A stretch of 64,000 nt of DNA from NCBI GenBank assembly GCA_965278965.1, contig OZ257127.1, positions 3,348,001-3,412,000 on the forward strand. The letters are read 5' to 3'. Positions 1 to 9,017 of this stretch are shown one piece after another (position 1 is the first letter of the stretch; every line of letters begins with the position of its first letter). This stretch comes from UBA10649 sp965278965 (GTDB taxonomy: Bacteria > Actinomycetota > Actinomycetes > S36-B12). Position numbers and translations under genes: made by a program. A model generated the notes under the pieces. The model saw only the letters and a list, made by a program, of their open reading frames with translations. It was not told the origin of the DNA and did not search any database.

Positions 1-585
1 GTCCTCGTGAGCCGTCGAGTCGTGCATGAGCACGACCCCGGAACCGTTCTTGAGCGCGAGGTCGAGGTAGGCATCGGCCACAGCGCGAGCGTCCGGCACG
101 CCCAGCTCCCAGGACTGCCAGTCCGCGCCGTCGATGTCCCACCCGTAGACGCCGTCGTGGCCGGCCGCGAGTTCGGCGTCGGCATTGATGGCGGCGGCGC
201 ACCGGGCGTCCCAGGCGCCATACGGGGGGCGGAACGGCATCGGCGTCGGCGCTCCCGCAGCGACGAGCGCGTCGAACGACAGCCGGACGTCCTCGTAGAT
301 CTCCGCGGCGTCGAGGCTCGGCAGGTGCGAGTGGTAGAAGGTGTGGTTCCCGATGCGGTGGCCGAGCCCGAGCACCGCCTGCGGCAAGTCCGGATGCCGC
401 GTCACCTGGCTGCCGCACATGAAGAACGTCGCCACGATGCGCTGGCTTGCGAGGTACTCGGCGATAGCGATGGTGCGCGGACCGGGACCGGGTCCGGTCG
501 TCGCGCCGGGACCGTCATCGAACGTCAGGCAGATCGTCCCCTCGGGCATGAGCCCGGCAGACATCTCATCGGCGAATGCACTCAC
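1..585 (-). CDS. Polysaccharide deacetylase (NodB/CE4 family), 3' end beyond the window
   Basis: Metal-dependent carbohydrate esterase that removes N- or O-acetyl groups from a glycan at the cell surface. All five CE4 motifs can be read in the 195 visible codons: TFDDGP (about residues 21-26, catalytic and metal Asp 23/24), HTFYH (metal His 81 and 85), RPPYG, a DIDGADW segment, and VVLMHDS near the window edge. The C-terminus is cut off. The GTG start at 585 is chosen because GAGGAAGG lies just upstream; ATG at 564 is an alternative. No signal peptide is obvious, so it may act in the cytoplasm or have an unusual leader. It heads a set of polysaccharide genes, so its substrate is probably the glycan made there. 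Family confidence is high; the substrate is unknown. Confidence 0.88.
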   Translation of the reverse strand, partial: MSAFADEMSAGLMPEGTICLTFDDGPGATTGPGPGPRTIAIAEYLASQRIVATFFMCGSQVTRHPDLPQAVLGLGHRIGNHTFYHSHLPSLDAAEIYEDVRLSFDALVAAGAPTPMPFRPPYGAWDARCAAAINADAELAAGHDGVYGWDIDGADWQSWELGVPDARAVADAYLDLALKNGSGVVLMHDSTAHED

Positions 586-659
586 GGCCGCCCCTTCCTC
601 GCGGGTCGGAGTCTAGGCAGCGACGCGCGCCGGACCGCTGTCCACCGTGCAATCGGCGG

Positions 660-2927
660 CTAGGTCGGCGAGGTGCCGACGGCGGCAGCGACGAGCTCGC
701 TGTCGACGAGGTAGTCGCGCTGGCTCTCGGGGCGGTCGTCCCCCTCGCGAGGGTGCGCCGGAATCGCGGTGTACCCGACGCGTCCGCGCTGGGCGAGGAT
801 CTCGTACGCCGGCGTGGAGTAGCCGGTCGGCAGGAGCTCCACGACCTGGCTGCCCGGTCGCATATGGACCATGTGCGTGAGTGCCGCGCCGTGGTCGGCC
901 AGCACGAGGTCGGCGTCGCGCAGCAGCCGCGCCTGATCCCGGTACGCCAGAGCGTCGATCTCGACGGGGACGATGCCGGCGTGTGCCAGCAGGTCCGACG
1001 AGATGTTGGTGATCCGTCGGCGGAACCCCTCGCGGTGCAGGTAGATCCGTCGCGGTGTCGGCTCGGCCGAGTCTCCCTCGGCGGCCCGGCCGAGGAAGTC
1101 GCGCGCCCACGACGCCCCCTTGTACGCCGGGTGCGGGATGAGGGATGCCGACCCCGGCACCCACAGCCGCTCGGCGCGGACGGCGGTGAACCAGCCGACC
1201 GGCAGGACCGGACCGCCGAACGGCCCGAGGTGCGCGTCGAGCACGGCGCCGTGCCACCGCTGCGTCGTCGGGCCGACGACGAACGCGAGGTCGGCTGCTG
1301 GCCGCAAGTCGTCCACCCGTCCGCCCAGGCTTGCCGCCAACGCGACCTGGTCCAGGACGACGTGCGCGAAGTTGATGCTCGGGGTGTCGTTGGCCAGCAG
1401 GACCGCTGCCGCCACGGTCGGGGCGCTGCGAACCATCGCGGATCGGTCCGCGGCGTAGAAGGCGACCAGCCACCACCACTCGCTGGAAAGGTCGGCGACC
1501 ACGTCGTCGTTCGCGTCGAGGACGATGATGCGTCCCCACAGGTTCACGACCGCTCCGCGCTCGACGAGCGAGACGTGCAGGGTCGGCGACTGCAGGTGCC
1601 TCGCGTTGGGACGCCCGTCCCCCCAGTCGTCCTCCGTGTCGAACGCGACAGCCGTCGACGTCTGCCCCGCTCGGCTGGTGGGCGAGCGGTCGAGCAGCGC
1701 GACGGCGCACTCCTGCAGGAGCTCGTGGGTCAGGCCCGGTTCGCCGTCCCTCGGGTGCCACAGGCTGCGCAGGTGCTCCAGGATCCGGTCGGGGTCCCAC
1801 CACGGTTCGAACTGACGCACCCACGGGCGCAGCGCGGCGAGGAGCGACGGGTCCGGTCCAGGGACCGGATCACGGAGAGGTCCGGCCGATGTCGACGTCT
1901 CCGGGACGTCGGCGATGCTCCGGTCGGCCGCGTCGATGACTAGCGCGCGCAGGATGTCCCGAGTGATCTGCGGGCTTCGACGCAGCGGTTCGTCGTCCGC
2001 GGTCTGCGCGGTGTCGGGCAGCACGACGTGGTCGTAGCGCAGGCCGGCCAGGTCCGCGACGATCTGGAACTGCCCGGGGGAGTACCCCTCGGCGAAGATC
2101 TCGGTCAGTGCCGCACCTTCGGGCAGGAAGCACACGTTCGCGTTCGCCGCCCCGTGGATCGCGACGAGCGACCGCATCCGCGCGAAGTCCGTTGCCTGCT
2201 CGCGCATGCTGCGTCCCCACAACGAGCCCACGACCAACACGCCCTGCTCGTCGCACACGGCGCGACTCGTGTCGGGCTCGGGATCGGTCCGGAACGACGC
2301 GTCGAGCCTCGGCAGGTAGGCGTCGACCACCTCGCCACCGGGAACGTCCGGCACGAACGCGCGCCGCAGGGCGTCGATGTAGTCGCGTGAGTACCCGGCA
2401 GCGGCCCAGCGCGGCCGGTCGAAGTGGCCGTCGTCGCTGCCCCGCGGTCGCAGCCAGAACCGCGGCACCAGCAGCTCGCGGATGCCGAGGACGTGGTCGC
2501 CGGCCAGGTCGAGGTCGAGGACGGCCGCGTCGGGGACCAGCGCCGTCATCGCCTCGGCGACGGCCGGTCGCAGCCAGTCCTGCGAGGTGTTGAGGATGTC
2601 CACCGGCCCATCGGCGAGCGCGCCGCCCACCCATGCGCCGGCGCAGAGCTCCCAGACGAAGTGGAAGTAGTTGTACGCAGCCGACGCCGGCGGAAGGAGA
2701 GCCCGATCGACCCACGCGGACACCTCATGGGCCTCGGCCGGCTCGACGACCAGGTCGGTGTGCAACCAGCTGACGCCCGGCTGCGCGGCGTCGGTCCCCT
2801 CGGGCAGGCCGCGGACGACCACGCCATGCAGCGTCTCGACCTCGCGCACGAACTCGAGGTCCTCGTACGCGCCCCCTGGGGCGAGCCGCAACGGTGGCAG
2901 CGGCTCGACCTCACGCCGGATGTCCAT
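660..2927 (-). CDS. Tandem GT61-like glycosyltransferase, 755 aa
   Basis: Large protein with two GT61 (DUF563)-like halves. The C-terminal half (about residues 500-755) has the usual signature: an IYLHRE-type segment, DADLVLADHGAALTH, then VVELLPTGYSTPAYEILA. The N-terminal half (about 60-320) repeats the theme more weakly, with AYLPRLDASFR, VAIHGAANANVCFLP and a GAALTEIFAEGY segment. Family members are usually a single unit of about 350-450 aa, so this looks like an internal duplication or a bifunctional enzyme. No signal peptide or membrane segment is seen, so cytoplasmic sugar transfer is likely. It is divergent from the GT2 gene and lies beside the deacetylase. The acceptor and donor sugars cannot be inferred. 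Confidence 0.8.
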   Translation of the reverse strand: MDIRREVEPLPPLRLAPGGAYEDLEFVREVETLHGVVVRGLPEGTDAAQPGVSWLHTDLVVEPAEAHEVSAWVDRALLPPASAAYNYFHFVWELCAGAWVGGALADGPVDILNTSQDWLRPAVAEAMTALVPDAAVLDLDLAGDHVLGIRELLVPRFWLRPRGSDDGHFDRPRWAAAGYSRDYIDALRRAFVPDVPGGEVVDAYLPRLDASFRTDPEPDTSRAVCDEQGVLVVGSLWGRSMREQATDFARMRSLVAIHGAANANVCFLPEGAALTEIFAEGYSPGQFQIVADLAGLRYDHVVLPDTAQTADDEPLRRSPQITRDILRALVIDAADRSIADVPETSTSAGPLRDPVPGPDPSLLAALRPWVRQFEPWWDPDRILEHLRSLWHPRDGEPGLTHELLQECAVALLDRSPTSRAGQTSTAVAFDTEDDWGDGRPNARHLQSPTLHVSLVERGAVVNLWGRIIVLDANDDVVADLSSEWWWLVAFYAADRSAMVRSAPTVAAAVLLANDTPSINFAHVVLDQVALAASLGGRVDDLRPAADLAFVVGPTTQRWHGAVLDAHLGPFGGPVLPVGWFTAVRAERLWVPGSASLIPHPAYKGASWARDFLGRAAEGDSAEPTPRRIYLHREGFRRRITNISSDLLAHAGIVPVEIDALAYRDQARLLRDADLVLADHGAALTHMVHMRPGSQVVELLPTGYSTPAYEILAQRGRVGYTAIPAHPREGDDRPESQRDYLVDSELVAAAVGTSPT

Positions 2928-3095
2928 GCCGCCCCGATCGTCCGTCGTGCCGCCTGCCCCGTCCCGACCTGACGCTCAGGATCGGCCGTACCTTACCGGC
3001 TCGCCGTGCGTCGTCCGTGCCCTCGTGACCGCCTCGCCTACGATCGACGTGGGTCGCGGATCATCCACCGTCGACCCTGCGGACGAGGTGGAGAG

Positions 3096-4403
3096 GTGGC
3101 CAAGCAGCCCGGACGGCTTCGCTCGCTGGCTGCGGGCGTCGCCGCGCGCACCCGGCTGCGGGGGAGCGGTCCGCGTGCACGCATCGACACCTGCTGGCTG
3201 CTTGCGGACGGATCCGTGTGCGTCGACGGCTGGCTGGTCGAGCCGGACGGCGTGCCCGGTGTCGTGGAGGCCCGCCTCGTCCACGGGGGACGCACCGGGG
3301 CGTGGAGCCCGCTGCTGCGGAAGGACCGTCCCGACGTGGCCGCCCACGTGGTCGGGCCGGAGGCGTCGCGGTCGGACTTCGGCATTGTGGGCCGCGTCGC
3401 GGGACCGTTCGACGCCGGCACCGCGATCGAGCTGCGATCCGGCGACCAGCGGGTGCGCGTGCCGGTCGCAGCCGTGCGCCAGGACGCGGTGCCGGAGGAG
3501 GCCTTCGCCGGGCTCGCCGTCTCGATGCCCCCGACCGCTGACACGCTCCGGCCCGTCGTCGATGTCGTCCGCTGGTCGGTCGAACGTCCGGCGCCGTCCG
3601 TATCCGTCGCGTACCGGCATTCCCGCATGACGGGCATCGCACGGGTGGGCATCGTGGTGCCTGTCTACGGCAACGACACGTACGTCCGGAACGTCCTGCG
3701 CGCGCTGGCCGAGGGCCACGACGGGGTCGAGCTGACGATCGTGTGCGATGACCCCGACCTGGCCGGCGATCTTGTGGCCGGAGTCCAGACCTGGAACGAC
3801 GCGGTCTACGACGTGCCGGCGCAGATCCTCGTCCACGACCGCAACGCCGGCTTCGCGGCAGCCTGCAACACCGGGTGGCGTGCGACCGGGGGCGACCTGG
3901 TGCTGCTTCTGAACAGCGACGTGCTGGTGGGCGATGCCGGACGCGACATCGCCCGCCTCGCGGACGCCGTGACCGGCGGCGTCGTCGCGACCGCACCCGT
4001 GCTCACGTTCCCCGACGGCTCCCTGCAGCACGCCGGGATGGCGATGGTCGACCCGCCCGACTTCCCGGGCTTCGTGCTCCCCGGCCATCCGGGCAAGCAC
4101 GGGCCGTCCGACCGGCTGGGCGCCGAGCCGTTCGACGTACCGATGCTGACGGGAGCGGCGATCTGCGTGCGCCGCCTTGACCTCGACGCGGTCGGCGGCA
4201 TCCCTACCGTCTACGGGCGCGGCGACTTCGAGGACGTGCTGCTGTCCCTCGCCCTGCGGGAGCGCGGCCGCCTCGTCGTCGACCCGGGGGTGCGGTGGAC
4301 GCACGTCGAGGGCGTCTCCTACCGCCGGGATCTCCTTGGCGGGATCGCGATGACCCTCGCGAAGAGCGTCGTCATCGGCGAGCGCACGGGCGGTCGTCGA
4401 TGA
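3096..4403 (+). CDS. Family 2 glycosyltransferase with N-terminal extension
   Basis: Inverting GT-A glycosyltransferase. The GT2 domain starts near residue 185 with VGIVVPVYGND and continues with the nucleotide-binding CDDPD, the acidic LLLNSDV motif (DxD equivalent) and a GRGDFEDVLLSLALRERG segment carrying the catalytic-base ED pair. The first 180 or so residues are an uncharacterised, probably beta-rich module (CWLLADGSVCVDGWLV). GTG at 3096 is chosen because GAGG/GGAG purines precede it; the frame stays open to 3006, but nothing supports that start. Its stop overlaps the next gene's ATG (ATGA at 4400-4403), so translation is probably coupled. It belongs to the polysaccharide locus; the sugar specificity is unknown. 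Confidence 0.85.
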   Translation: MAKQPGRLRSLAAGVAARTRLRGSGPRARIDTCWLLADGSVCVDGWLVEPDGVPGVVEARLVHGGRTGAWSPLLRKDRPDVAAHVVGPEASRSDFGIVGRVAGPFDAGTAIELRSGDQRVRVPVAAVRQDAVPEEAFAGLAVSMPPTADTLRPVVDVVRWSVERPAPSVSVAYRHSRMTGIARVGIVVPVYGNDTYVRNVLRALAEGHDGVELTIVCDDPDLAGDLVAGVQTWNDAVYDVPAQILVHDRNAGFAAACNTGWRATGGDLVLLLNSDVLVGDAGRDIARLADAVTGGVVATAPVLTFPDGSLQHAGMAMVDPPDFPGFVLPGHPGKHGPSDRLGAEPFDVPMLTGAAICVRRLDLDAVGGIPTVYGRGDFEDVLLSLALRERGRLVVDPGVRWTHVEGVSYRRDLLGGIAMTLAKSVVIGERTGGRR

Positions 4404-5662
4404 AGGTGCTCCTGGTCTCGCACGAGTGGGAGGCGCGCCACCCCGGGGGGGCCCAGCGCTCGGCCGTCGCGCTCGCCGAGGGACTCGCCGCGCGTGATGG
4501 CGTCGAGGTGACGCTGGCATCGGCGGTCGAGGAGCCGCCGGGCGACGACGCGCTCGATGCCGTCGGCGCCGGTCGTGGTGTCCGCGAGGTCCTGGTGGAG
4601 AGCCGGACGGACTCCGCGTTCTTCACCTGGACGGACCCCGTGCAGGCCGACGGCTGGGCGCGGGTCCTGGAGGAGGTCCGGCCCGACGTCGTGCACCTGC
4701 ACCACTACTTCCACGTCGGCGTCGACCTCTCGCTGCTGATCCGTCGCCTGCTGCCCCGGACCGGGACCGTGCTCACCCTTCACGAGTACATGGCGATCTG
4801 CCTGCGGTCCGGCCAGATGGTCGACGGCCAGGGCAACCTGTGTCTCGCGTCCGGCGCGCGACGGTGCGCGACGTGCGTGTCGTGGTCGATCGACACGGTC
4901 GTCGCGCGTACCGACTACGTGCGCCGGGCTCTTGGAGATGTCGACCTCCTCGTGACGCCGAGCGAGTTCGCCCGCCGTAGATATCTCGACTGGGGGGCGG
5001 GCGTCCTCGGCGGCGATGTGCGGGTCATCCCCAACGCGCTCGCGTTCGAGGGACGCGCCGAACCCGCTCCGCGAGCGGGCGGGAGCGGGTTGCGGCTGGC
5101 GTTCATCGGCCAGCACACACCGCTGAAGGGGCTCGGCGTCCTGCTCGAAGCGGTCGAGCGGGTCCGGCGGACGGACCCCGCTGCGATCGCGCGCGTCGAC
5201 GTGTACGGCGACGGCTCGGACCGGTTCGACCCCGGGTTCCACGCGGAGCTGACGTCGGCTCTGCGCGCCGGAGCGCCTCTCGTGCGGGCGCACGGCCGGT
5301 ACGCGCAGGCCGACCTGCCGGCCATCCTCGACGCGGCGGACGCGATCGTCGTCCCGTCGACGTGGTGGGAGAACAGTCCCGTGGTCATCGAGGAGGCGCT
5401 CGCCCGACGCGTGCCCGTCATCTGCTCCGACATCGGCGGCATGGCGGAGAAGGTCCGTGACGGCATCGACGGGTGGCAGTTCCCGGCCGGTAACGCCGCC
5501 GCCCTGGCCGAGACGATCGTGCGACTTGCCGCACTCTCGTCGCTCGCGCTCCCGCACATGCGGCGCCCAGCCGACGTGGCCGAGATCGCCGACGCGCACC
5601 TTGCCGCGTACGGGGAGGCGATCGAACGTCGTGCCGCTGGCGCGTCGGAGTCGATCGCGTGA
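4400..5662 (+). CDS. Family 4 (GT-B) glycosyltransferase
   Basis: Retaining GT-B glycosyltransferase, 420 aa, close to the family's usual size. It begins MKVLLVSHEWEARHPGGAQ, with the N-terminal acceptor Rossmann fold including VHLHHYFH. The C-terminal GT4 donor domain has LAFIGQHTPLKG, the DVYGDG segment, and VVPSTWWENSPVVIEEALA, which carries the EX7E motif. A cysteine cluster at about residues 152-166 (NLCLASG then RRCATC) resembles the metal-binding insertion found in some GT4 enzymes of cell-wall polysaccharide loci. ATG at 4400 overlaps the upstream stop, and the gene overlaps the downstream start, so three genes form one translationally coupled unit. Confidence 0.88.
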   Translation: MKVLLVSHEWEARHPGGAQRSAVALAEGLAARDGVEVTLASAVEEPPGDDALDAVGAGRGVREVLVESRTDSAFFTWTDPVQADGWARVLEEVRPDVVHLHHYFHVGVDLSLLIRRLLPRTGTVLTLHEYMAICLRSGQMVDGQGNLCLASGARRCATCVSWSIDTVVARTDYVRRALGDVDLLVTPSEFARRRYLDWGAGVLGGDVRVIPNALAFEGRAEPAPRAGGSGLRLAFIGQHTPLKGLGVLLEAVERVRRTDPAAIARVDVYGDGSDRFDPGFHAELTSALRAGAPLVRAHGRYAQADLPAILDAADAIVVPSTWWENSPVVIEEALARRVPVICSDIGGMAEKVRDGIDGWQFPAGNAAALAETIVRLAALSSLALPHMRRPADVAEIADAHLAAYGEAIERRAAGASESIA

Positions 5663-6576
5663 TGGAGACGTCCCTCGGCTACGCCGACCCCGGGTACACC
5701 GAGTCGTTGGCCGAGTTCGCCACGGTCCGGCAGCTGCCTGCCAGCGGGGGAGCGGTGCTGGTGCGCCCGGTCCCGGTCGGCGACGGCCTCGACGCCATCG
5801 GGCCGTACCCCGTCTTCGACTGCCGGGAGTGGAGCGCACTGCCGCAGGATGTCTCGGCCCTCCGGGGCGGACTCATCAGCCTCGTGCTCGTCACCGACCC
5901 GTTCGCTGCCGACGCCCACGACGCCGTGCTGGCAGCGGGTGCCGATGTGGTGCGTACCTACAAGGAGCACTACGTCGTCGACCTGAGGACACCCTCCGAT
6001 GAGGTGGGCCGGCCCTCGCGACGCCGCACCGCCGCGCGCGCTCTGGAGGGCCTCGAGGTCGACGCTGTCGCCGGGACGGCCGCCGACGCACGGGAGTGGG
6101 CGCAGCTGTACGAGCACGTCGTCCGCCGGCATGAGGTGTCGGGCATCGCCTCGTTCTCCACCGGCAGCCTGGCGGCGCAGCTCGCGCTCCCCGGCGCCGA
6201 GCTGCTGACGGCGCGACGGGGCGGCGAGCTCGTCGCGGCGCAGCTGTGCCTGCGGCGCGGCGACGTCGTGTACTCACACCTGGCGTCCTCCTCGCCGGTC
6301 GGCTACCGCCTGCGGGCGATGCACGGCCTGGACCTGTTCGCCCTCGGCCATTTCGCGCGGAGCGCCCGGTGGTTCGACTTCGGCGGCGGGTCCGGGGGAC
6401 CCGACGACGGCCTGGCCGCCTACAAGCAGAGCTGGTCGACCGGGACGCGGCAGACGTGGCTCGCCGGTTGGGTTCTTGATCGGGCTGCCTACGAGCGCAT
6501 CGCGGGGCCGGGTGCCGTCGACGATGGGGCGTACTTCCCCCGGTACCGCGACGAGGCGTTCCCGCCGTCCCGGTAG
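5659..6576 (+). CDS. FemAB/GNAT-like acyltransferase of the polysaccharide locus
   Basis: 305-aa protein with the layout of the GNAT-fold FemAB/BioF2-type family: a divergent N-terminal half, then a conserved C-terminal half with GGELVAAQLCLRRGDVVY, a SSSPVGYRLRAMHGL turn and the WFDFGGGSG motif that follows the acyl-donor pocket, ending in a YKQSW segment. Relatives transfer amino acids from aminoacyl-tRNA or acyl groups from acyl-CoA onto cell-wall precursors or exopolysaccharide sugars. Which applies here cannot be told. The start is GTG 5659 or ATG 5662; both overlap the previous stop. It probably decorates the glycan built by the neighbouring transferases. Confidence 0.7.
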   Translation: MMETSLGYADPGYTESLAEFATVRQLPASGGAVLVRPVPVGDGLDAIGPYPVFDCREWSALPQDVSALRGGLISLVLVTDPFAADAHDAVLAAGADVVRTYKEHYVVDLRTPSDEVGRPSRRRTAARALEGLEVDAVAGTAADAREWAQLYEHVVRRHEVSGIASFSTGSLAAQLALPGAELLTARRGGELVAAQLCLRRGDVVYSHLASSSPVGYRLRAMHGLDLFALGHFARSARWFDFGGGSGGPDDGLAAYKQSWSTGTRQTWLAGWVLDRAAYERIAGPGAVDDGAYFPRYRDEAFPPSR

Positions 6577-6585
6577 CCTGCGGAA

Positions 6586-7452
6586 GTGGCCGACCTCTCG
6601 CGTCCGGACGAGGTCGATCTGCCGACGGACGACGAGGTGCTCGCCTACCGCGCCCGGGGGTGGCACGTCACCGGCGAGATCGTGCCGCACACCCTTCTGG
6701 ACGAGGTCGCTGAACGCGTCCTGGAGCACCAGCGCCGGCCGGAGTCGCGTCGCCTGCGCACCGCCGTCGGGCACGAGGACTGGCGTCCCGGTGACGACGC
6801 AGGCGTTCGCAACAGCGAGTTCCTCACCTACCAGGAGCCATCCTTCGGCGCCCTGACGCTCGCCCCGCTCATCGGGGCGATCGCCGCACGGCTCGCCGGA
6901 ACCGCATCGATCCGGCTGTTCGACGACCAAGCTGTGGTCAAGCAGCCCGACGACGGTGAGGCCGTCATCGGCTGGCACACGGACCACGCCTACTGGTCGA
7001 CCTGCACGTCGGCGCAGATGCTGACGGCGTGGATCCCGCTGCAGGACACGACCGCCGTAGGCGGGACGCTGACCGTGGTCGACGGCAGCCATCTGTGGTC
7101 GACCTCGGAGCACCTGAGGCTGTTCCACGACCGGAACCTCGGCCGGCTCGACGAGGTCGTCGGACGGGAGGTGCCGCCCGAGCAGATCATCCCCGTCGAG
7201 CTGCGCAAGGGACAGGTGAGCTTCCACCACATGCGGCTCATGCATGCCAGCGGACCGAACCGGTCCGGGCATCCGCGGATGGTGGTGTCGGTCCATCTGC
7301 AGGACGAGGACAACGAGTACCGCGAGGTGCGCGGCCCATCCGGAGGGGTCATCCGGCTGGCCGACGACGAGCTGTGCGGTCGCACACCGGACGGGCGCCC
7401 GGACTATCGGGACCCTCAGGTCTTTCCCGTCCTGTGGCCGCGCGTCGGTTGA
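6586..7452 (+). CDS. Phytanoyl-CoA dioxygenase (PhyH) family Fe(II)/2-oxoglutarate oxygenase
   Basis: 288-aa non-heme iron oxygenase. The metal triad is visible: His131 and Asp133 in GWHTDHAYW and His220 in RLMHASGPNR, with Arg231 in the following GHPR segment suited to bind 2-oxoglutarate. A TALTAWIPLQD-like stretch and GGTLTVVDGSH are typical of PhyH folds. Substrates in this family range from lipids to sugars and amino acids. Its position between glycosyltransferases and an ABC exporter suggests hydroxylation of a glycan or its substituent. GTG 6586 is preceded by TAGCCT at 6574-6579, 6 nt upstream, so it may also have its own leaderless transcript. The ABC ATPase lies convergently downstream. 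Confidence 0.85.
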   Translation: MADLSRPDEVDLPTDDEVLAYRARGWHVTGEIVPHTLLDEVAERVLEHQRRPESRRLRTAVGHEDWRPGDDAGVRNSEFLTYQEPSFGALTLAPLIGAIAARLAGTASIRLFDDQAVVKQPDDGEAVIGWHTDHAYWSTCTSAQMLTAWIPLQDTTAVGGTLTVVDGSHLWSTSEHLRLFHDRNLGRLDEVVGREVPPEQIIPVELRKGQVSFHHMRLMHASGPNRSGHPRMVVSVHLQDEDNEYREVRGPSGGVIRLADDELCGRTPDGRPDYRDPQVFPVLWPRVG

Positions 7453-7467
7453 CCGGGCAGAAGAGGC

Positions 7468-8196
7468 TCAGGCCGGCTGGATCGACCCGTGGTCCACGTT
7501 CATCACCGACGTGCAGAGCTTGCCCAGCAGGGTCGGGTCGTGGCTGGCGAGGATCAGCGTTCCTGCATGGGCGTAGAACTCCTCCAGCCGCTGGTCCGCC
7601 CGGGTGTTGAACTCCGCGTCCGCGGCGCCGATGCCCTCGTCGACCACGAGGACGTCGGCACGGACCGAGGTGATCGTCGTGAACCGCAGTCGGACCTGCA
7701 TGCCGCTGGAGTACGTGTAGACCGGGTGGTCGAAGCGCTTTCCGAGGCCGGAGAAGTCCTTGATCTCGTCGACGCGCTCCTGCATGTCGTGGACGGACTC
7801 GCCGAGCCGCACGCCGAGGGCGATCGCGTTCTCCCGGCCCGTCTGCTCGGGGTCCAGACCTTCGTTCGGCCCGCCCAGGAGCGCCAGCACGCGTCCGTTC
7901 GTGACCGCGGTCCCGCGGGTCGGTGTCAGCACGCCGGCCATCACCGACAGCACCGTCGACTTGCCGGCCCCGTTCGGGCCGGTCAGGCCGATACGCGCAC
8001 CCTTGGGGACCTCCAGGCTCACACCGCGCAGGGCGGCGATGATCTCGGGCTCCTCCTTGCGGCGGGTGAGGACGTTCGTGATCGTCCGCTTGAGGTTGTA
8101 GTGGTGCGCGTGGCGCAGCTTGTACTGGACCCAGACGTCGTCGAGGACGATCGCCGCCTCGGCGGTGGGCTCGGGGGCGTCGAAGTGGATGTTCAC
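7468..8196 (-). CDS. wzt: ABC transporter ATPase for polysaccharide export (Wzt/TagH type)
   Basis: 242-aa nucleotide-binding subunit that powers export of a lipid-linked polysaccharide. It shows a Wzt-like N-terminus (VWVQYKLRHAHHYNLKR), Walker A TGPNGAGKST, an ALLGG stretch followed by GLDPEQTGRENA, the signature YSSGMQVRLRF, Walker B VLVVDEG with the D-loop IGAADAEF, and the switch His in LILASHDP. It ends shortly after the ATPase core and lacks the C-terminal carbohydrate-binding domain of long Wzt proteins, so chain length or termination is not read by this subunit. The GTG start at 8196 overlaps the permease stop (GTGA), so the two are co-translated. Confidence 0.9.
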   Translation of the reverse strand: MNIHFDAPEPTAEAAIVLDDVWVQYKLRHAHHYNLKRTITNVLTRRKEEPEIIAALRGVSLEVPKGARIGLTGPNGAGKSTVLSVMAGVLTPTRGTAVTNGRVLALLGGPNEGLDPEQTGRENAIALGVRLGESVHDMQERVDEIKDFSGLGKRFDHPVYTYSSGMQVRLRFTTITSVRADVLVVDEGIGAADAEFNTRADQRLEEFYAHAGTLILASHDPTLLGKLCTSVMNVDHGSIQPA

Positions 8197-9017
8197 AGCC
8201 AGTACGCCAGCCGGTCGCGAGTGCGCCCGAAGTGCACGATGCCGGCGGCGACGTTGGCGACGGTGATGATCGCGACACCGACCCACACGATCTCGCGCGG
8301 CCAGGTCCCGAGGATCGGGTCGCGCACGAACTCCAGCAGGTAGGCGAACGGGTTCCAGCCCGCCAGGCCGGCGACCTGGGCGTTGGACAGGTCGCTGGTC
8401 TTCCAGAAGATCGGGGTGAAGAAGAACAGGACGCTCGTCAGCGCCGTCACGATCGGGCCGACGTCGCGGTACCGGGCGACGACCGGTCCGAGCCACAGGC
8501 CGATCGCGACGCCGTTGATCGCGACCACCAGCAGGGCGAGCGGTAGCACGACGATCGTCCAGTCGACGTAGCCCTGGAAGACGACGACGACGAACACGAT
8601 GACGACGCAGTTGTGGGCGAACTGGATCGTCGCGCTGGCGAAGTTGCTCAGGGCGTAGATCGACAGCGGCCCCGTCGAGGTTTTGATGCTCGGGCTGTTG
8701 AGGACGATGCAGGTCGAGCCGCCGCTGAGCATCGTCGTCATCCAGTTGAAGACGATGAAGCCGATAGCGACGTAGGGGATGAAGGTCTTGAGGTCCTGTC
8801 CCATCAGGATCCCGAAGAGCAGGCTCAGCCCCGCGACGAAGATGATCTGCTGGGCGGTGATCCACCAGGGGCCGAGGTAGGTGCGTCGGTACTGGCTGCG
8901 GATCGCCTGCCAGCTCAGGCCCCACCAGACCTGCGGCCTGCCGGCACCTTCCCGCAGGTCGGCGATACCGCTGCCGATGGTGCCGATCGGCGCCTCGGAC
9001 GTGGCTGCGCGCTTGAT
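8193..9017 (-). CDS. wzm: ABC-2 polysaccharide export permease (Wzm type) without a canonical start codon
   Basis: Membrane partner of the Wzt ATPase, about 274 aa with six predicted membrane segments (for example YVAIGFIVFNWMTT, VVIVFVVVVF and VLFFFTPIFW). The family's conserved N-terminal region is present in frame upstream of the first ATG (8804): VWWGLSWQAIRSQYRRTYLG, then PWWITAQQIIF. In that frame no ATG, GTG or TTG occurs back to the stop at 9051. An ATC at 9015-9017 is placed 7 nt after an excellent AAGGA ribosome site, giving I/M-KRAATSEAP. I take it as the probable start. An ATG start at 8804 would delete about 71 residues, including the interfacial helix. Function is certain by family; the start needs proof. 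Confidence 0.82.
   Translation of the reverse strand: MKRAATSEAPIGTIGSGIADLREGAGRPQVWWGLSWQAIRSQYRRTYLGPWWITAQQIIFVAGLSLLFGILMGQDLKTFIPYVAIGFIVFNWMTTMLSGGSTCIVLNSPSIKTSTGPLSIYALSNFASATIQFAHNCVVIVFVVVVFQGYVDWTIVVLPLALLVVAINGVAIGLWLGPVVARYRDVGPIVTALTSVLFFFTPIFWKTSDLSNAQVAGLAGWNPFAYLLEFVRDPILGTWPREIVWVGVAIITVANVAAGIVHFGRTRDRLAYWL

Noticed and set aside
7..663. Plus-strand open frame at the left edge
   Set aside because: The minus strand carries all five polysaccharide deacetylase motifs; the plus frame has no recognisable protein features.
3006..3095. Upstream extension of the GT2 gene to GTG 3006
   Set aside because: Arg-rich, no ribosome site, and it overlaps the divergent promoter region; GTG 3096 has purine-rich sequence before it.
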